From a candidate division KSB1 bacterium (GTDB taxonomy: Bacteria; Zhuqueibacterota; Zhuqueibacteria; Residuimicrobiales; Krinioviventaceae), in assembly GCA_034505495.1 (NCBI GenBank), contig JAPDQV010000018.1, positions 8,841 to 59,981 of the forward strand: a DNA stretch of 51,141 nucleotides. The letters run 5' to 3'. The translations under genes and the position numbers were made by a program. The notes beneath the pieces are model-generated. The model saw only the letters and a list, made by a program, of their open reading frames with translations, was not told the DNA's origin and made no database searches. Below, piece by piece: positions 1-8,032 of this stretch (positions are counted from its first letter, which is position 1; each line of letters begins with the position of its first letter).

Positions 1-210
1 GCGCAAAGAGTCCAAATCGCCGCGTTCCGCCTGCTCCTGGGCAATCGTCCGCAGACCCGCCTGCTCGAGGCGCGCCAGTTCCGTCGGATTGTGAATTACC
101 TCACCGAGCGCATAACACTCGCCATGTTCCTGCAGCTCCTGCTGCAGCAGTGCCAGCGCGCGGCGAACGCCGCTGCACGGACCGGCATTCGGGTCGATCA
201 CCACCTTCAT
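1..210 (-). CDS. ispH: 4-hydroxy-3-methylbut-2-enyl diphosphate reductase, N-terminal part (cut by window edge)
   Basis: The first 70 codons are present; the rest lies beyond the left edge. IspH is the last enzyme of the MEP isoprenoid pathway, a cytosolic [4Fe-4S] reductase that makes IPP and DMAPP. The translation has the family's N-terminal signature: a Cys-12 cluster ligand in 'PNAGPCSGVRRAL', and 'LGEVIHN' with His-40, matching the first conserved His region. The ATG at 208-210 lies 3 bp after the cmk stop codon, so it is probably translated from the same message. The cmk-ispH pairing is common in bacteria. The remaining cluster cysteines cannot be checked because of truncation. Confidence 0.85.
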   Translation of the reverse strand, partial: MKVVIDPNAGPCSGVRRALALLQQELQEHGECYALGEVIHNPTELARLEQAGLRTIAQEQAERGDLDSLR

Positions 211-213
211 GGC

Positions 214-894
214 TTAGGCACCGCGCTCCTTTGCCCAGCGGACGATCACATCCACCTGCTGCTCGATGGTGAGCAGGGTCGTATCGAGCTCCAGCGCGTC
301 TTTTGCTCGGCGCAGCGGGCCGTGAGCGCGCATCATGTCGCTTTCATCGCGCCGGCGAATTTCTTCCATTATTTGCTCGAAATTAACCTCTATGCCCATC
401 TTGCGCAATTCGTTTGCCCGCCGCTCCGCCCTTTTTTCCAATGAAGCGGTCATAAAGACCTTTAATTCCGCGTCGGGGAAAACGACGGTGCCGATGTCGC
501 GCCCCTCCGCCACAACGCCGCCGTCTTGGCCGATGAGCCGCTGTTTTTTGACCAACTCTTCGCGTACCCCCGGATTGGCGGCGACCGGTGCGATGGCGCG
601 GGTTACCTCCGGCGTGCGAATCTCATAGGAAACGTCGCAACCGTTCAGCAGAACCTGCAGGCCTTCTTCCCTTTTGATCAGCTCGATGATTGCCGAACGG
701 ACAAGTTCCGCCTGCCGTGTCGCGTCATCCATGACTTCGGGGTGCCGAAGCACCAACAAAGTGGCGGCGCGATACATGGCGCCGCTGTCCAGGTAAAGGT
801 AATTGAGCCTATGCGCCGCATATTTGGCCGCAGTGCTTTTCCCCGATCCCGCCGGGCCGTCTATCGCAATGATAATGCCGTTTTTACGCGTCAT
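214..894 (-). CDS. cmk: (d)CMP kinase
   Basis: Cytidylate kinase phosphorylates CMP and dCMP with ATP in pyrimidine salvage. The 226-aa product has a P-loop GPAGSGKST at residues 13-21 and the family segment 'VAEGRDIGTVVFPDAELKVF', followed by a lid-type stretch rich in Arg ('RRRDESDMMRAHGPLRRAKDA'). The open frame extends 15 codons further upstream, but I choose the ATG at 892-894: it puts the P-loop at the usual distance from the N terminus and overlaps the rluB stop by 11 bp (ATGACGCGTAA), a typical translational-coupling arrangement. Length is normal for the short bacterial form. Confidence 0.96.
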   Translation of the reverse strand: MTRKNGIIIAIDGPAGSGKSTAAKYAAHRLNYLYLDSGAMYRAATLLVLRHPEVMDDATRQAELVRSAIIELIKREEGLQVLLNGCDVSYEIRTPEVTRAIAPVAANPGVREELVKKQRLIGQDGGVVAEGRDIGTVVFPDAELKVFMTASLEKRAERRANELRKMGIEVNFEQIMEEIRRRDESDMMRAHGPLRRAKDALELDTTLLTIEQQVDVIVRWAKERGA

Positions 895-1618
895 TCGGCT
901 TCCCTTTGCGCTGCAGACCGACGGCCTTGAACAGGGCATCCACTTCCTGCTGTTTCAGCATTCGCCAGCGTCCGCGCGGTAAATCTTCCAGCACCAATGG
1001 CCCGTATTGGACGCGCTTGAGGCTGCGCACCGAATAGCCCAGCTGCTCGAACATGCGCCGGACTTGGTGATAGCGCCCTTCGCGGATGCGAATTTCGATC
1101 TGCGCGGGGCTTGGGCCGTAATAGCGGGCGCTGCAGGGCTGCGTTCTGCCGTCTTCCAATTCGACTCCCTGCGTGAGGGCGCTGAAATCGTTCGGATCGA
1201 ACGGCTGTTCGAGCTGAACCCGATAGGTCTTTTGTACCTTAAAGCGCGGATGCATCAGCCGATGGGCAAGTTCACCGTCGTTGGTTAACAAGAGTAGCCC
1301 TTCGCTGTTGCGGTCGAGCCGTCCGACGGGAAATACCCGTTCCTTCAGCTTGACCAAATCCAGAACGCTGCGCCTGCCTTTTTCGTCTTTGGCGGTGGTA
1401 ATGACGCCTTTGGGCTTGTTCAGCAGTACATAGACTTTATTCCGCGGCGGATAAACCGGGACACCGTTGACGCACACCCGATCGCGGCCTTCCTCCACCG
1501 TCGTCGCGAGATCGGTCACCGGCTTGCCGTTGACCGTCACCCGACCGGCGGTGATCAGCTCTTCTGCGCCCCGCCGCGAAGCCAAACCGCACAAAGCCAG
1601 GTATCTATTCAGCCGCAT
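884..1618 (-). CDS. rluB: pseudouridine synthase, RsuA/RluB family
   Basis: The 244-aa protein begins with an S4 RNA-binding domain (MRLNRYLALCGLASRRGAEELI, 'GRVTVNGKPV'). The RsuA-type catalytic domain follows, with the 'GRLDRNSEGLLLLTNDG' box carrying the catalytic Asp, and ends in 'REGRYHQVRRMFEQLGY'. It isomerises a uridine in ribosomal RNA; RluB (23S) is favoured, but RsuA/RluE/RluF cannot be excluded from sequence alone. The frame is open for 84 more codons upstream, but those lie in scpB and do not resemble the family. The ATG at 1616-1618 overlaps the scpB stop by 14 bp. It sits in the scpA-scpB-rluB-cmk order common in bacteria. Confidence 0.93.
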   Translation of the reverse strand: MRLNRYLALCGLASRRGAEELITAGRVTVNGKPVTDLATTVEEGRDRVCVNGVPVYPPRNKVYVLLNKPKGVITTAKDEKGRRSVLDLVKLKERVFPVGRLDRNSEGLLLLTNDGELAHRLMHPRFKVQKTYRVQLEQPFDPNDFSALTQGVELEDGRTQPCSARYYGPSPAQIEIRIREGRYHQVRRMFEQLGYSVRSLKRVQYGPLVLEDLPRGRWRMLKQQEVDALFKAVGLQRKGKPNDA

Positions 1619-2264
1619 CGACCTGCTCGCTGTTTTGCTCCTGCTCCGCCTGCGCGTCGTCTTTTCTCGCTTCCTCCGGCTCAAGTACCGGCTCCAGCCC
1701 GACTTCCGGCATTTCCTTGAGGAGTTGACTGCCTTCGCCGGCCGCCAACAGCTCTTCGACTTCTTTCGGCTTGGGCAGATCGGAAATGTCGTTGATGCCG
1801 AAATAGCGCAAAAACTCGGGCGTCGTTTTGAACAACAGCGCGCGCCCGGGACCCTGGTCGCGTCCGGCAATGGTTATCAGCCGCGCATCCAATAAAGTCT
1901 TGATGACGCCGTCCGAGTTGACGCCCCGAATGGCCGAGACTTCGACGCGGCTGATTGGTTGCTTGAAAGCAATGATGGCCAAAGTTTCCAAGGCCGCGCG
2001 CGACAACCGGCTGCGGGCTTTTTCTTCAAAAAGCCGCGTAATCCAGGGCGAAAACTCGGGCCGCGAGACGAACTGCCATCCGCCCGAAATCTTTTTAATG
2101 GTAAAAGGCCGCTCGGCGTAATCCTGCTGCAGTTCGGCCAAAGCGGCGTTGATGGACTCGCTCGTCTCCTCCGGCAAAATTGCCAGTATCTGCTTTTCTG
2201 TGAGCGGCGTCTGTGACGCAAAAATTAAGGCTTCCAAAATGGTTTTCAGCGGATAGCTATCCAT
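1605..2264 (-). CDS. scpB: segregation and condensation protein B
   Basis: ScpB forms the SMC-ScpAB condensin complex that compacts and separates chromosomes. The protein has the paired winged-helix layout: 'LKTILEALIFASQTPLTEKQIL' at the N terminus and 'LSRAALETLAIIAFKQPISRVEVSAIRGVNSDGVIKTLLDARLI' in the second helix-turn-helix. The tail from about residue 180 is acidic and low in complexity (E/Q/D rich). The frame could start nine codons earlier, but the ATG at 2262-2264 overlaps the scpA stop by 8 bp and fits the family. It is coupled on both sides to scpA and rluB. Confidence 0.95.
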   Translation of the reverse strand: MDSYPLKTILEALIFASQTPLTEKQILAILPEETSESINAALAELQQDYAERPFTIKKISGGWQFVSRPEFSPWITRLFEEKARSRLSRAALETLAIIAFKQPISRVEVSAIRGVNSDGVIKTLLDARLITIAGRDQGPGRALLFKTTPEFLRYFGINDISDLPKPKEVEELLAAGEGSQLLKEMPEVGLEPVLEPEEARKDDAQAEQEQNSEQVDAAE

Positions 2265-2976
2265 CGACTCTTTCGATTTGTATCGGTGCAAACGGTTCGC
2301 TTTGCACGGCGCGAATTTTCCCTTGCTTGATCAGTTCCAACACGGCGATAAAGGTGACGATCATTGTCAGTTTGTCATCCTCCGGCGCAAACAGTTCGGC
2401 AAACTCGATCCGCACTCGGTCCTTCACAGCCGCCAGAACCACTTCCATGCGCTCTTCGAGCGACACGCTGACGTCTACAACGCGATGAACGGGCACCCGG
2501 CTGCGCTTTTCAAGGATGGTTTTGAACGCCGCGACCAAATCGAACAGCGTCACTTCTGAGGCGCTCAACAGCTCCTCGTCAAAGCCGCTTTGTTCGATTT
2601 TAAACGCGCCGCGCGGAAAGAGCTTTGCCGCTTCCTTTTCTTTTTCGGCGAGATCGACGGCGACGTCCTTGAACCGTTTATATTCCAATAGACGGTAGAC
2701 CAACTCTTGTCGCGGGTCTTCGATCTCTTCGAATTCTTCCACCTCGGGCCGCGGCAAAAGCATCTGCGCTTTGATGCGCATCAACGTGGCGGCCATCAGA
2801 ATGAAATCGGCGGCCGCTTCGATGTCCAGCAACTGGATGATCTCCAGGTACTCTAAAAATTGCCGCGTAATCTCGGCAATAGGGATGTCGTAAATATCGA
2901 CTTCATTTTTCTTGATGAGAAACAATAGAAGATCCAAAGGACCTTCAAAAGCATCCAGTCGTACTCTATATGACAT
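2257..2976 (-). CDS. scpA: segregation and condensation protein A
   Basis: This is the kleisin subunit bridging SMC heads in bacterial condensin. The N terminus has the diagnostic 'FEGPLDLLLFLIKKNEVDIYDIPIAEIT' segment, then 'DFILMAATLMRIKAQMLLP' and a C-terminal winged helix ending in 'VTFIAVLELIKQGKIRAVQ'. At 239 aa it is normal length. It is the first gene of the five-gene overlapping operon that runs to ispH. The 98-bp upstream gap holds a terminator for the preceding HNH gene; I saw no clear promoter. Confidence 0.96.
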   Translation of the reverse strand: MSYRVRLDAFEGPLDLLLFLIKKNEVDIYDIPIAEITRQFLEYLEIIQLLDIEAAADFILMAATLMRIKAQMLLPRPEVEEFEEIEDPRQELVYRLLEYKRFKDVAVDLAEKEKEAAKLFPRGAFKIEQSGFDEELLSASEVTLFDLVAAFKTILEKRSRVPVHRVVDVSVSLEERMEVVLAAVKDRVRIEFAELFAPEDDKLTMIVTFIAVLELIKQGKIRAVQSEPFAPIQIERVDG

Positions 2977-3021
2977 CGATGAGTCTTTCCAAACGGGGAG
3001 GCGAAACCGCCGAGCATAAAG

Positions 3022-3041
3022 AAGGCCGCCTTGAAGCGGCC
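3022..3041 (-). terminator. rho-independent terminator downstream of the HNH gene
   Basis: On the minus strand GGCCGC-TTCAAG-GCGGCC forms a 6-bp GC-only stem with a 6-nt loop, followed by the T-rich TTCTTTAT. It lies 34 bp past the HNH stop codon and ahead of scpA, separating the two transcripts. Confidence 0.7.
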
Positions 3042-3074
3042 GATCGGTCCATCATGCAGGAAACACAAGTTTGG

Positions 3075-3578
3075 TTAATTCATGTACAAATAAGGCTTCC
3101 AGCACTGCTCGTTCATTCCGATGAAATGCTGCATGAAGAAAAGATAGTTCGGTCGCTTGGGGCCGCGCAGCAGCGTCATACCCGCTTCTTCCGGCGTGCG
3201 GTTACCCTTTTTGTTATTGCAGCTGACACATGCGCAGACCAGGTTCTCCCAACTGTCGTCGCCGCCGCGAGTCTTGGGGATCACGTGATCGATGGTCAAA
3301 GGACCCTTTTTTGTGCCGCAGTATTGACAGACAAAGCCGTCGCGGCGCATAATGTTGCCTCTATTCAGCTCCACCCGCTTGAACGGAACGTGGGCGTAGC
3401 TCTTGAGGCGGATAACGCTGGGCAACGGAATCGCCAAATACTGCGACCGAATCAAAAGGTTGCGGCTTTCGATGATTTCAACCTTTTGCAGGAACATCAT
3501 AATGACGGCTTTGCGCGCGCTGACGATGCCCAGCGGCTCGTAGTTTTGGTTCAACAAAAGGACCTTTGAGTTCATCAT
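3075..3578 (-). CDS. HNH endonuclease family protein
   Basis: The 167-aa protein carries a zinc-ribbon HNH nuclease module: 'CQYCG', then 'LTIDHVIPKTRGGDDSWENLV' (the DH and N of the fold), then 'CVSCNNKKGNRTPEEAGM'. The N-terminal 80 residues ('VLLLNQNYEPLGIVSARKAVIMMF') are the conserved front half of a widespread HNH subfamily often annotated only by its domain. Physiological function is not known; restriction, repair or RNA processing are possible. Two ATGs are adjacent at the start; the first is used. It stands alone between its own promoter and terminator, and its promoter is full of inverted repeats (3580-3648), suggesting autoregulation. Confidence 0.88.
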   Translation of the reverse strand: MMNSKVLLLNQNYEPLGIVSARKAVIMMFLQKVEIIESRNLLIRSQYLAIPLPSVIRLKSYAHVPFKRVELNRGNIMRRDGFVCQYCGTKKGPLTIDHVIPKTRGGDDSWENLVCACVSCNNKKGNRTPEEAGMTLLRGPKRPNYLFFMQHFIGMNEQCWKPYLYMN

Positions 3579-3607
3579 CGCGGTTTTTCCCGTCGGTTTT
3601 TAAATTC

Positions 3608-3636
3608 AATTTAGCGGAAAAACCGCAATAAAGCAA
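3608..3636 (-). promoter_or_regulatory. promoter of the HNH gene overlapped by inverted repeats
   Basis: The minus strand reads TTGCTT, a 17-bp spacer and TAAATT, with the start codon about 30 bp downstream. The spacer contains the hairpin GCGG-TTTTT-CCGC. An 11-bp inverted repeat (GCGGTTTTTCC, arms 3580-3590 and 3616-3626) brackets the -10 and start point. An 8-bp repeat (GCAATAAA/TTTATTGC, 3625-3632 and 3641-3648) covers the -35. Confidence 0.55.
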
Positions 3637-3658
3637 GAAATTTATTGCTTTTGACGAG

Positions 3659-3916
3659 TCAAGACAGCGGAAGCTTTTCCGCTTCGTCGATCAGCATGAT
3701 GGGGATGTCCTCTTCCACTCGATAGCGCAGCCCGACGGCTTTTTCCGAAATCAGGCCGCACTCCGAAGCGGTGCACTTGCCGTTTTCATCCAACGGCATG
3801 CCGCAGGAAGGGCAATGCCGATTCAGACAGGTCAAAGTGTCCTGTTCGGCATCATAGAGCAGATCTCCCTTGCAGGAAGGACAAACCAACAACTCGAGCA
3901 GTTTTGCATCAACCAT
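3659..3916 (-). CDS. Trm112/UPF0434-like protein with an inserted zinc ribbon
   Basis: The 85-aa product opens like UPF0434/Trm112 proteins ('DAKLLELLVCPSCKGDL', Cys-12 and Cys-15) and closes like them ('GLRYRVEEDIPIMLIDEAEKL'). In between is an extra segment of about 25 residues with five cysteines (30, 35, 38, 48, 53) that reads as a second small zinc ribbon (HCPSCGMPLDENGKC). Ordinary bacterial members are about 60 aa and lack it. Trm112 proteins activate methyltransferases; for the bacterial branch the role is poorly defined. It lies 14 bp after accA, so it probably shares its transcript. Confidence 0.85.
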   Translation of the reverse strand: MVDAKLLELLVCPSCKGDLLYDAEQDTLTCLNRHCPSCGMPLDENGKCTASECGLISEKAVGLRYRVEEDIPIMLIDEAEKLPLS

Positions 3917-3930
3917 AATTCCTCACACTC

Positions 3931-4899
3931 TTACTCTTCTTTCCAAACGCCCATGGCCGCATACTTTTCGATTCGCCTCCGGACCAGCTCGTCCGCCGGG
4001 ATTCGGCACAGCGCATCGAGCTCTTCGATAAGGACCCGCTTGACGATTTCGGCGGCCGCATCATGGTCTGTGTGCGCGCCTCCTTCCGGCTCTTCGACCA
4101 CGCGATCGACCAATCCCATTTCGACCAAATCCGGCGCCGTCACCTTCATGGCTTCGGCGGCATGCTCGGCCTGCGAAGAGTCGTGAAAAAGAATGGCCGC
4201 GCAGCCTTCGGGCGAGATCACCGAATACCAGGTGTTTTCCATCATCATTACGCGGTCGCCGACGCCGATCCCCAAAGCGCCGCCGCTGGCTCCCTCACCG
4301 ATGATCAGGATGAGAATGGGGACCGGCAGTCGCGACATTTCAAAAAGGTTGCGGGCGATCGCCTCCGCCTGACCGCGCTCCTCCGCGCCGACGCCCGGAT
4401 AAGCCCCCGGCGTGTCAATGAAGGAAATGACCGGCCGATTGAATTTGGCCGCCAGCTTCATGATGCGCAACGCCTTCCGATAGCCTTCAGGATGCGGCGA
4501 ACCGAAATTACGGCGCAGTTTCTCCTTGGTGTCCCGCCCCTTCTGCTGGCCGACAATGGCCACCGGCCTGCCGTCCAATTTGCCGATGCCGGTGACCATG
4601 GCCGGGTCATCGCCAAAAGCCCGATCTCCGTGCAGCTCGATGAAATCGGTGAAAATTCGCTGAATATAGTCCAACGTATAAGGCCGCTCGGGGTGCCGCG
4701 CCAGCTGCACCCTCTGCCAGCGGGTCAACCGCGAATAGACGGCCCGGCGCAGCTTTTGCGCCTTGAGCTCCAGTCTCTCGATCTCTTTTATGATCTCGAG
4801 GTCTTCGCTCAAAGAGTATTCCTTCAACTCGGCAATGCGCCGTTCGATCTCTACGATCGGCTTTTCGAACTCTAGGATGTATTTTCGCTGCGTTTTCAT
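3931..4899 (-). CDS. accA: acetyl-CoA carboxylase carboxyltransferase subunit alpha
   Basis: AccA with AccD transfers CO2 from carboxybiotin to acetyl-CoA, the first step of fatty-acid synthesis. The 322-aa protein matches throughout: N-terminal helical part ('[17 protein letters not shown]'), then '[15 protein letters not shown]', '[21 protein letters not shown]', '[23 protein letters not shown]', '[22 protein letters not shown]' and '[14 protein letters not shown]'. The last three form the crotonase-fold oxyanion and CoA site. The start overlaps the upstream glycosyltransferase stop by 4 bp (ATGA). The beta subunit gene is not in this window. Confidence 0.97.
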   Translation of the reverse strand: MKTQRKYILEFEKPIVEIERRIAELKEYSLSEDLEIIKEIERLELKAQKLRRAVYSRLTRWQRVQLARHPERPYTLDYIQRIFTDFIELHGDRAFGDDPAMVTGIGKLDGRPVAIVGQQKGRDTKEKLRRNFGSPHPEGYRKALRIMKLAAKFNRPVISFIDTPGAYPGVGAEERGQAEAIARNLFEMSRLPVPILILIIGEGASGGALGIGVGDRVMMMENTWYSVISPEGCAAILFHDSSQAEHAAEAMKVTAPDLVEMGLVDRVVEEPEGGAHTDHDAAAEIVKRVLIEELDALCRIPADELVRRRIEKYAAMGVWKEE

Positions 4900-6962
4900 G
4901 GTTTCTTCTTTCGCAATTTTGCCGTCATAAAGAGAATCTTTAAATCAAGAAAAGGCGAATAATTTTTTAAGTAATAAATGATGAATCGCTTCCGTTCTTC
5001 ATCATTGGTGATGGCCGGAGAGGGAAAATCGTCGAGCGCCGCTATTCCTGGTTTCAACAATGCGGTTTCGATCTCATAGCCGTTGTTAAAGCTGCGACCG
5101 ACGATAGACAGCTCTCCGCGCAGAACCGCAGGAAGCAGCGGATAAATACGCCAGAATGAATCGCTTTGAAAGATCTGCGCCGATACGGTTCTGTTGCGTC
5201 CGTCCTTTATCGGCAACGACACGAGCGGCGCTTTACAAATCCACCGCAACCGACAAAACGCCGGGAATCCCGCCGTCAACAATACACCGGCCGCAAAGAT
5301 GTCGAAAGAACGCTTGAGAAATTGAAAACTCTTTTTGTAAAGCCGATAATCGATGTCAATAAACGGAATATCTTCCAGATAATCAAGCGTGGCTTTGCCG
5401 ATCACCACATCCAGTTGACTGGGCACCATTTTGAAACTGATCTGCAGGCCTTTGGATCGGGCGATCGCAGCCAGCATTTTTTCATAGGGAAGCGCTTCGG
5501 CGGCAAAAATAACTTCGTGCGCCCGCTCCCGTCTGATGATTTCCGGCAAGTCGGGGAGAAATCCCACCACTGATACCCCTTCAATGGTTTCCACCGACGG
5601 ATCGTTTTCGATGAGCACAACACCGGTCGCCTCATAACGTCCGGAGCCGGCATTGCGCAGACGACGGATAATCTGGGCGCAGGCTTGCGCATCGCCGACG
5701 ACCAAAGAACGGCGTTCCAGCAAATATTTGCCGAATATCTTGGATAAAAAGGAGACACGATGCCGCAGCAAAAAATTGAGCATTATGCGCCAGCCGGGAA
5801 GGAGAAGCAGATTGATAGCGCCCGAAAGCAGAACGACGGCGCGGGAAAAGGCATATTGCCGCAGGAAAAAAGTGATCGACGTGTTGATCAGCCATCCCAA
5901 TAGGACGCCCGATGAGGCTTTGGCCGCTGAGAGGTGATGGCGCGAATAGCACCCGTAAGCCCCCAGAGCGGTTATCCAAACGATCGAGTAGATTAAATAG
6001 ACCGGCAGAAACGGCTGCCAAGGAAAAGAAGGGAAAAACCGCCACAAAATCGCCGCAGCCAACGAAGCTGCCATAACACCGGCATCGAAAAGGGGCCAAG
6101 CGGCTTTACGAAAGAGTGCGCCGATAAACGAAAGCGCGGCACGAAGATAAATGGCCATCAGCAGGCCCCAAAGAGAAATCCAGGCGATCCTTTTTTTGAA
6201 ATGCTTGCGCACAAACAGCCGCATGGCCTCATAGAACAAAAGCCGCTGCTGCAGCAGGCTCTTTTTGGAACTTTCACCCTTGAAGTGAATGATTTGCGTG
6301 TACGGCACATAGCGAATACGGTAACCGGCCTCACGGATTCGGTAACACCAATCCAGGTCCTCGCCGTACATAAAAAAATCCTCGTCCAGCCCGCCGACCT
6401 TTTCGATGACTGAACGACGGACGAACATAAACGAGCCGGAAATGGCCTCAACATCCGCCTCCTGATCCGGATCGAGAAAAGTCAAATTGTAGCGTCCGAA
6501 CCAGCGGCTTTTGGGGAAAAGAGCGGCCAGACCGACGATCTTGGTAAAAGCCACCCACGGCGTCGGGAAACTGCGTCGGCAGGCCGGCTGCAGAGAGCCG
6601 TCCGCGTTCAGGATCTTGGCGCCGACCATACCGACGTCCGGATGATCTTCCATGTAGCGCAAAAGGACATCGAACGTATTTTCCTGAACGATGGTGTCCG
6701 GGTTCAAAAGGCAGATGTATTGACCGGTCGCCTGCCGCAGAGCTTGATTATTGGCGCGCGCAAAGCCCAGGTTTTGCTCATTGGCTATCAGCTTAACATC
6801 GGGAAATTTTCTGCGCAGAAACGCTGCGCTGCCGTCGGAAGAGGCGTTGTCAACGACCCAGATTTCGCAGTCGATATGCCTGACGGCTTTCTGAACGGAA
6901 ACCAGCGCCTGCTCGAGGAATTCCCGAACGTTATAATTTACGATAACGATGCTCAGCGTCAA
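4896..6962 (-). CDS. GT2 glycosyltransferase fused to a membrane phosphoglycosyltransferase-like domain
   Basis: This 688-aa protein has two parts. Residues 1 to about 250 are a GT-A fold family 2 transferase of the rhamnosyltransferase type: 'VDNASSDGS' at 37-45, 'LLNPDT' at 85-90, and '[19 protein letters not shown]'. Several hydrophobic segments follow (about 260-400), then a Rossmann-like region ('[19 protein letters not shown]') and a polyprenyl-phosphate sugar-phosphotransferase-like end ('[13 protein letters not shown]', '[10 protein letters not shown]', '[11 protein letters not shown]'). The catalytic Asp-Glu and 'DELPQ' of active enzymes are not recognisable, so this half may be inactive or a scaffold. 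It probably acts in surface polysaccharide synthesis at the inner membrane. A separate promoter lies at 6990-7018. Confidence 0.85.
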   Translation of the reverse strand: MTLSIVIVNYNVREFLEQALVSVQKAVRHIDCEIWVVDNASSDGSAAFLRRKFPDVKLIANEQNLGFARANNQALRQATGQYICLLNPDTIVQENTFDVLLRYMEDHPDVGMVGAKILNADGSLQPACRRSFPTPWVAFTKIVGLAALFPKSRWFGRYNLTFLDPDQEADVEAISGSFMFVRRSVIEKVGGLDEDFFMYGEDLDWCYRIREAGYRIRYVPYTQIIHFKGESSKKSLLQQRLLFYEAMRLFVRKHFKKRIAWISLWGLLMAIYLRAALSFIGALFRKAAWPLFDAGVMAASLAAAILWRFFPSFPWQPFLPVYLIYSIVWITALGAYGCYSRHHLSAAKASSGVLLGWLINTSITFFLRQYAFSRAVVLLSGAINLLLLPGWRIMLNFLLRHRVSFLSKIFGKYLLERRSLVVGDAQACAQIIRRLRNAGSGRYEATGVVLIENDPSVETIEGVSVVGFLPDLPEIIRRERAHEVIFAAEALPYEKMLAAIARSKGLQISFKMVPSQLDVVIGKATLDYLEDIPFIDIDYRLYKKSFQFLKRSFDIFAAGVLLTAGFPAFCRLRWICKAPLVSLPIKDGRNRTVSAQIFQSDSFWRIYPLLPAVLRGELSIVGRSFNNGYEIETALLKPGIAALDDFPSPAITNDEERKRFIIYYLKNYSPFLDLKILFMTAKLRKKKP

Positions 6963-6989
6963 GTCGGCCTCAGAAGAATATCGATCTTG

Positions 6990-7018
6990 AATTTACAAAA
7001 GCGGAGGGTGAGAAACAA
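6990..7018 (-). promoter_or_regulatory. promoter of the GT2 fusion-accA operon
   Basis: The minus strand reads TTGTTT, 17 bp, TAAATT. The start codon is 28 bp past the -10, and the tRNA terminator lies just upstream, so transcription of the operon must begin near here. Confidence 0.5.
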
Positions 7019-7040
7019 TCAGATTCTGAATTCTCTTCAA

Positions 7041-7076
7041 AACAAAAAAGCCGGCATATCTTTCGATATGTCGGCT
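7041..7076 (-). terminator. terminator of the tRNA-His/tRNA-Glu unit
   Basis: Directly after the encoded CCA of tRNA-Glu the minus strand folds into a 12-bp stem with one mismatch (AGCCGACATATC paired with GATATGCCGGCT), closed by a GAAA loop and followed by a T run (TTTTTTGTT). This is a strong intrinsic terminator. Confidence 0.85.
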
Positions 7077-7079
7077 TGG

Positions 7080-7151
7080 CATCCCGTAGGGGAGTCGAAC
7101 CCCTGTTGCAGGAATGAAAATCCTGAGTCCTAACCACTAGACGAACGGGAC
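7080..7151 (-). tRNA. tRNA-Glu (anticodon TTC)
   Basis: The cloverleaf is complete: acceptor GTCCCGT/ACGGGAT, D arm with AGTGGTTA, anticodon arm CAGGA-TTTTCAT-TCCTG giving anticodon TTC, and T arm AGGGG-TTCGACT-CCCCT. The first acceptor pair is G-U. The discriminator is G, and a CCA end is encoded at 7079-7077. It lies 19 bp after tRNA-His. Confidence 0.95.
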
Positions 7152-7170
7152 GTAATCCTGATCATTTGTG

Positions 7171-7245
7171 GGTGAGCGACGGGATTCGAACCCGCGACCT
7201 CCAGGGCCACAACCTGGAGCTCTAACCAGCTGAGCTACGCCCACC
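7171..7245 (-). tRNA. tRNA-His (anticodon GTG)
   Basis: Acceptor GTGGGCG/CGCTCAC, D arm GCTCAGCTGGTTAGAGC, anticodon arm CCAGG-TTGTGGC-CCTGG with anticodon GTG, T arm CGGG-TTCGAAT-CCCG. The extra G at position -1, opposite C73 and required by histidyl-tRNA synthetase, is encoded. A 3' CCA is not encoded (CAC follows). Confidence 0.95.
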
Positions 7246-7294
7246 GTCTCCTCTGTGAGCCCTTTCCCACAAAGCAAACAAATTTAAGAGTTTT

Positions 7295-8032
7295 TCAGAT
7301 TAGAGTCAAGCCATTTTTAGCCGTTTGCACGATCTTTTGCACTTTCTGCGGTTCATTGGTGATGAATCGGCCGACGCCAAGCTGCAAAAGTCGGTTTACA
7401 TCTTTTTCCTCGTCCACGGTCCACACGATGATTTTTTTCCCCGCCTCTGCCGCACGCGCACAAAAGAGTTCATCCACTAAACGATGATGCGGCAGGACGA
7501 ACTCCCAGCTCCCTGCCAATTTTTTCCTGCCGTTCAACAACAGGCCGGTTCGCAGATCGGGACGCATCGTTTTGAATTCCTCGATAATGCTCGAATCAAA
7601 CGAAGTGATCAAAAACGCATTTGCTTTGTGCGGCGGAATAAGGGCCGAAAGGCGTTCCTTCAAAAGTTTACTGTCGCGGCATTTTTTGATTTCGACGTCG
7701 ACGAGAACCCCCTCCGCTTCGTCGAGCACTTGCGCCAAAGAGGGCAGCCGTTCACCGGCAAATTGCTCTGAAAACCACGTTCCGGCGTCGAGCGTCTGCA
7801 GCTCGGCCCATGTTTTGCGCTCGACTCGGCCGCGGCCGTTCGTGGTTCGGTTGACGGTTTCGTCGTGGATGACAATTAGTTCGCCGTCTGCCGTCAGCTG
7901 CACGTCCAATTCAATCCCGTCCACGCCGAGGGCAAAGGCGCGACGAAAAGCCGCCAAAGTGTTTTCAGGCGCTTCGCGGGAGGCGCCGCGGTGAGCGAGA
8001 ATGAGAAAAGGGTCGTCAAAGGATTTCGGCAT
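7295..8032 (-). CDS. glycerophosphodiester phosphodiesterase family protein
   Basis: The TIM-barrel GDPD enzyme splits glycerophosphodiesters into sn-glycerol-3-phosphate and an alcohol. From the chosen start, residues include 'AHRGASREAPENT' (catalytic His-14/Arg-15, metal Glu-23), 'GVDGIELDVQLTADGELIVIHDE' (Glu-41, Asp-43, His-56), and a typical C-terminal end 'IIVWTVDEEKDVNRLLQLGVGRFITNEP'. The frame extends 33 codons upstream, but that stretch overlaps the preceding membrane gene. The ATG at 8030-8032 overlaps that gene's stop by 17 bp and gives a 245-aa protein of normal size. No signal peptide, so probably cytosolic. Last gene of the car operon string. Confidence 0.92.
   Translation of the reverse strand: MPKSFDDPFLILAHRGASREAPENTLAAFRRAFALGVDGIELDVQLTADGELIVIHDETVNRTTNGRGRVERKTWAELQTLDAGTWFSEQFAGERLPSLAQVLDEAEGVLVDVEIKKCRDSKLLKERLSALIPPHKANAFLITSFDSSIIEEFKTMRPDLRTGLLLNGRKKLAGSWEFVLPHHRLVDELFCARAAEAGKKIIVWTVDEEKDVNRLLQLGVGRFITNEPQKVQKIVQTAKNGLTLI

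Noticed and set aside
884..1870. Long N-terminal extensions of rluB, cmk, GDPD, galT and the spermidine-synthase-like protein
   Set aside because: Each extension overlaps an upstream gene, a promoter or a tRNA-like element and lacks family similarity, while internal starts have overlaps or ribosome-binding sites that fit.
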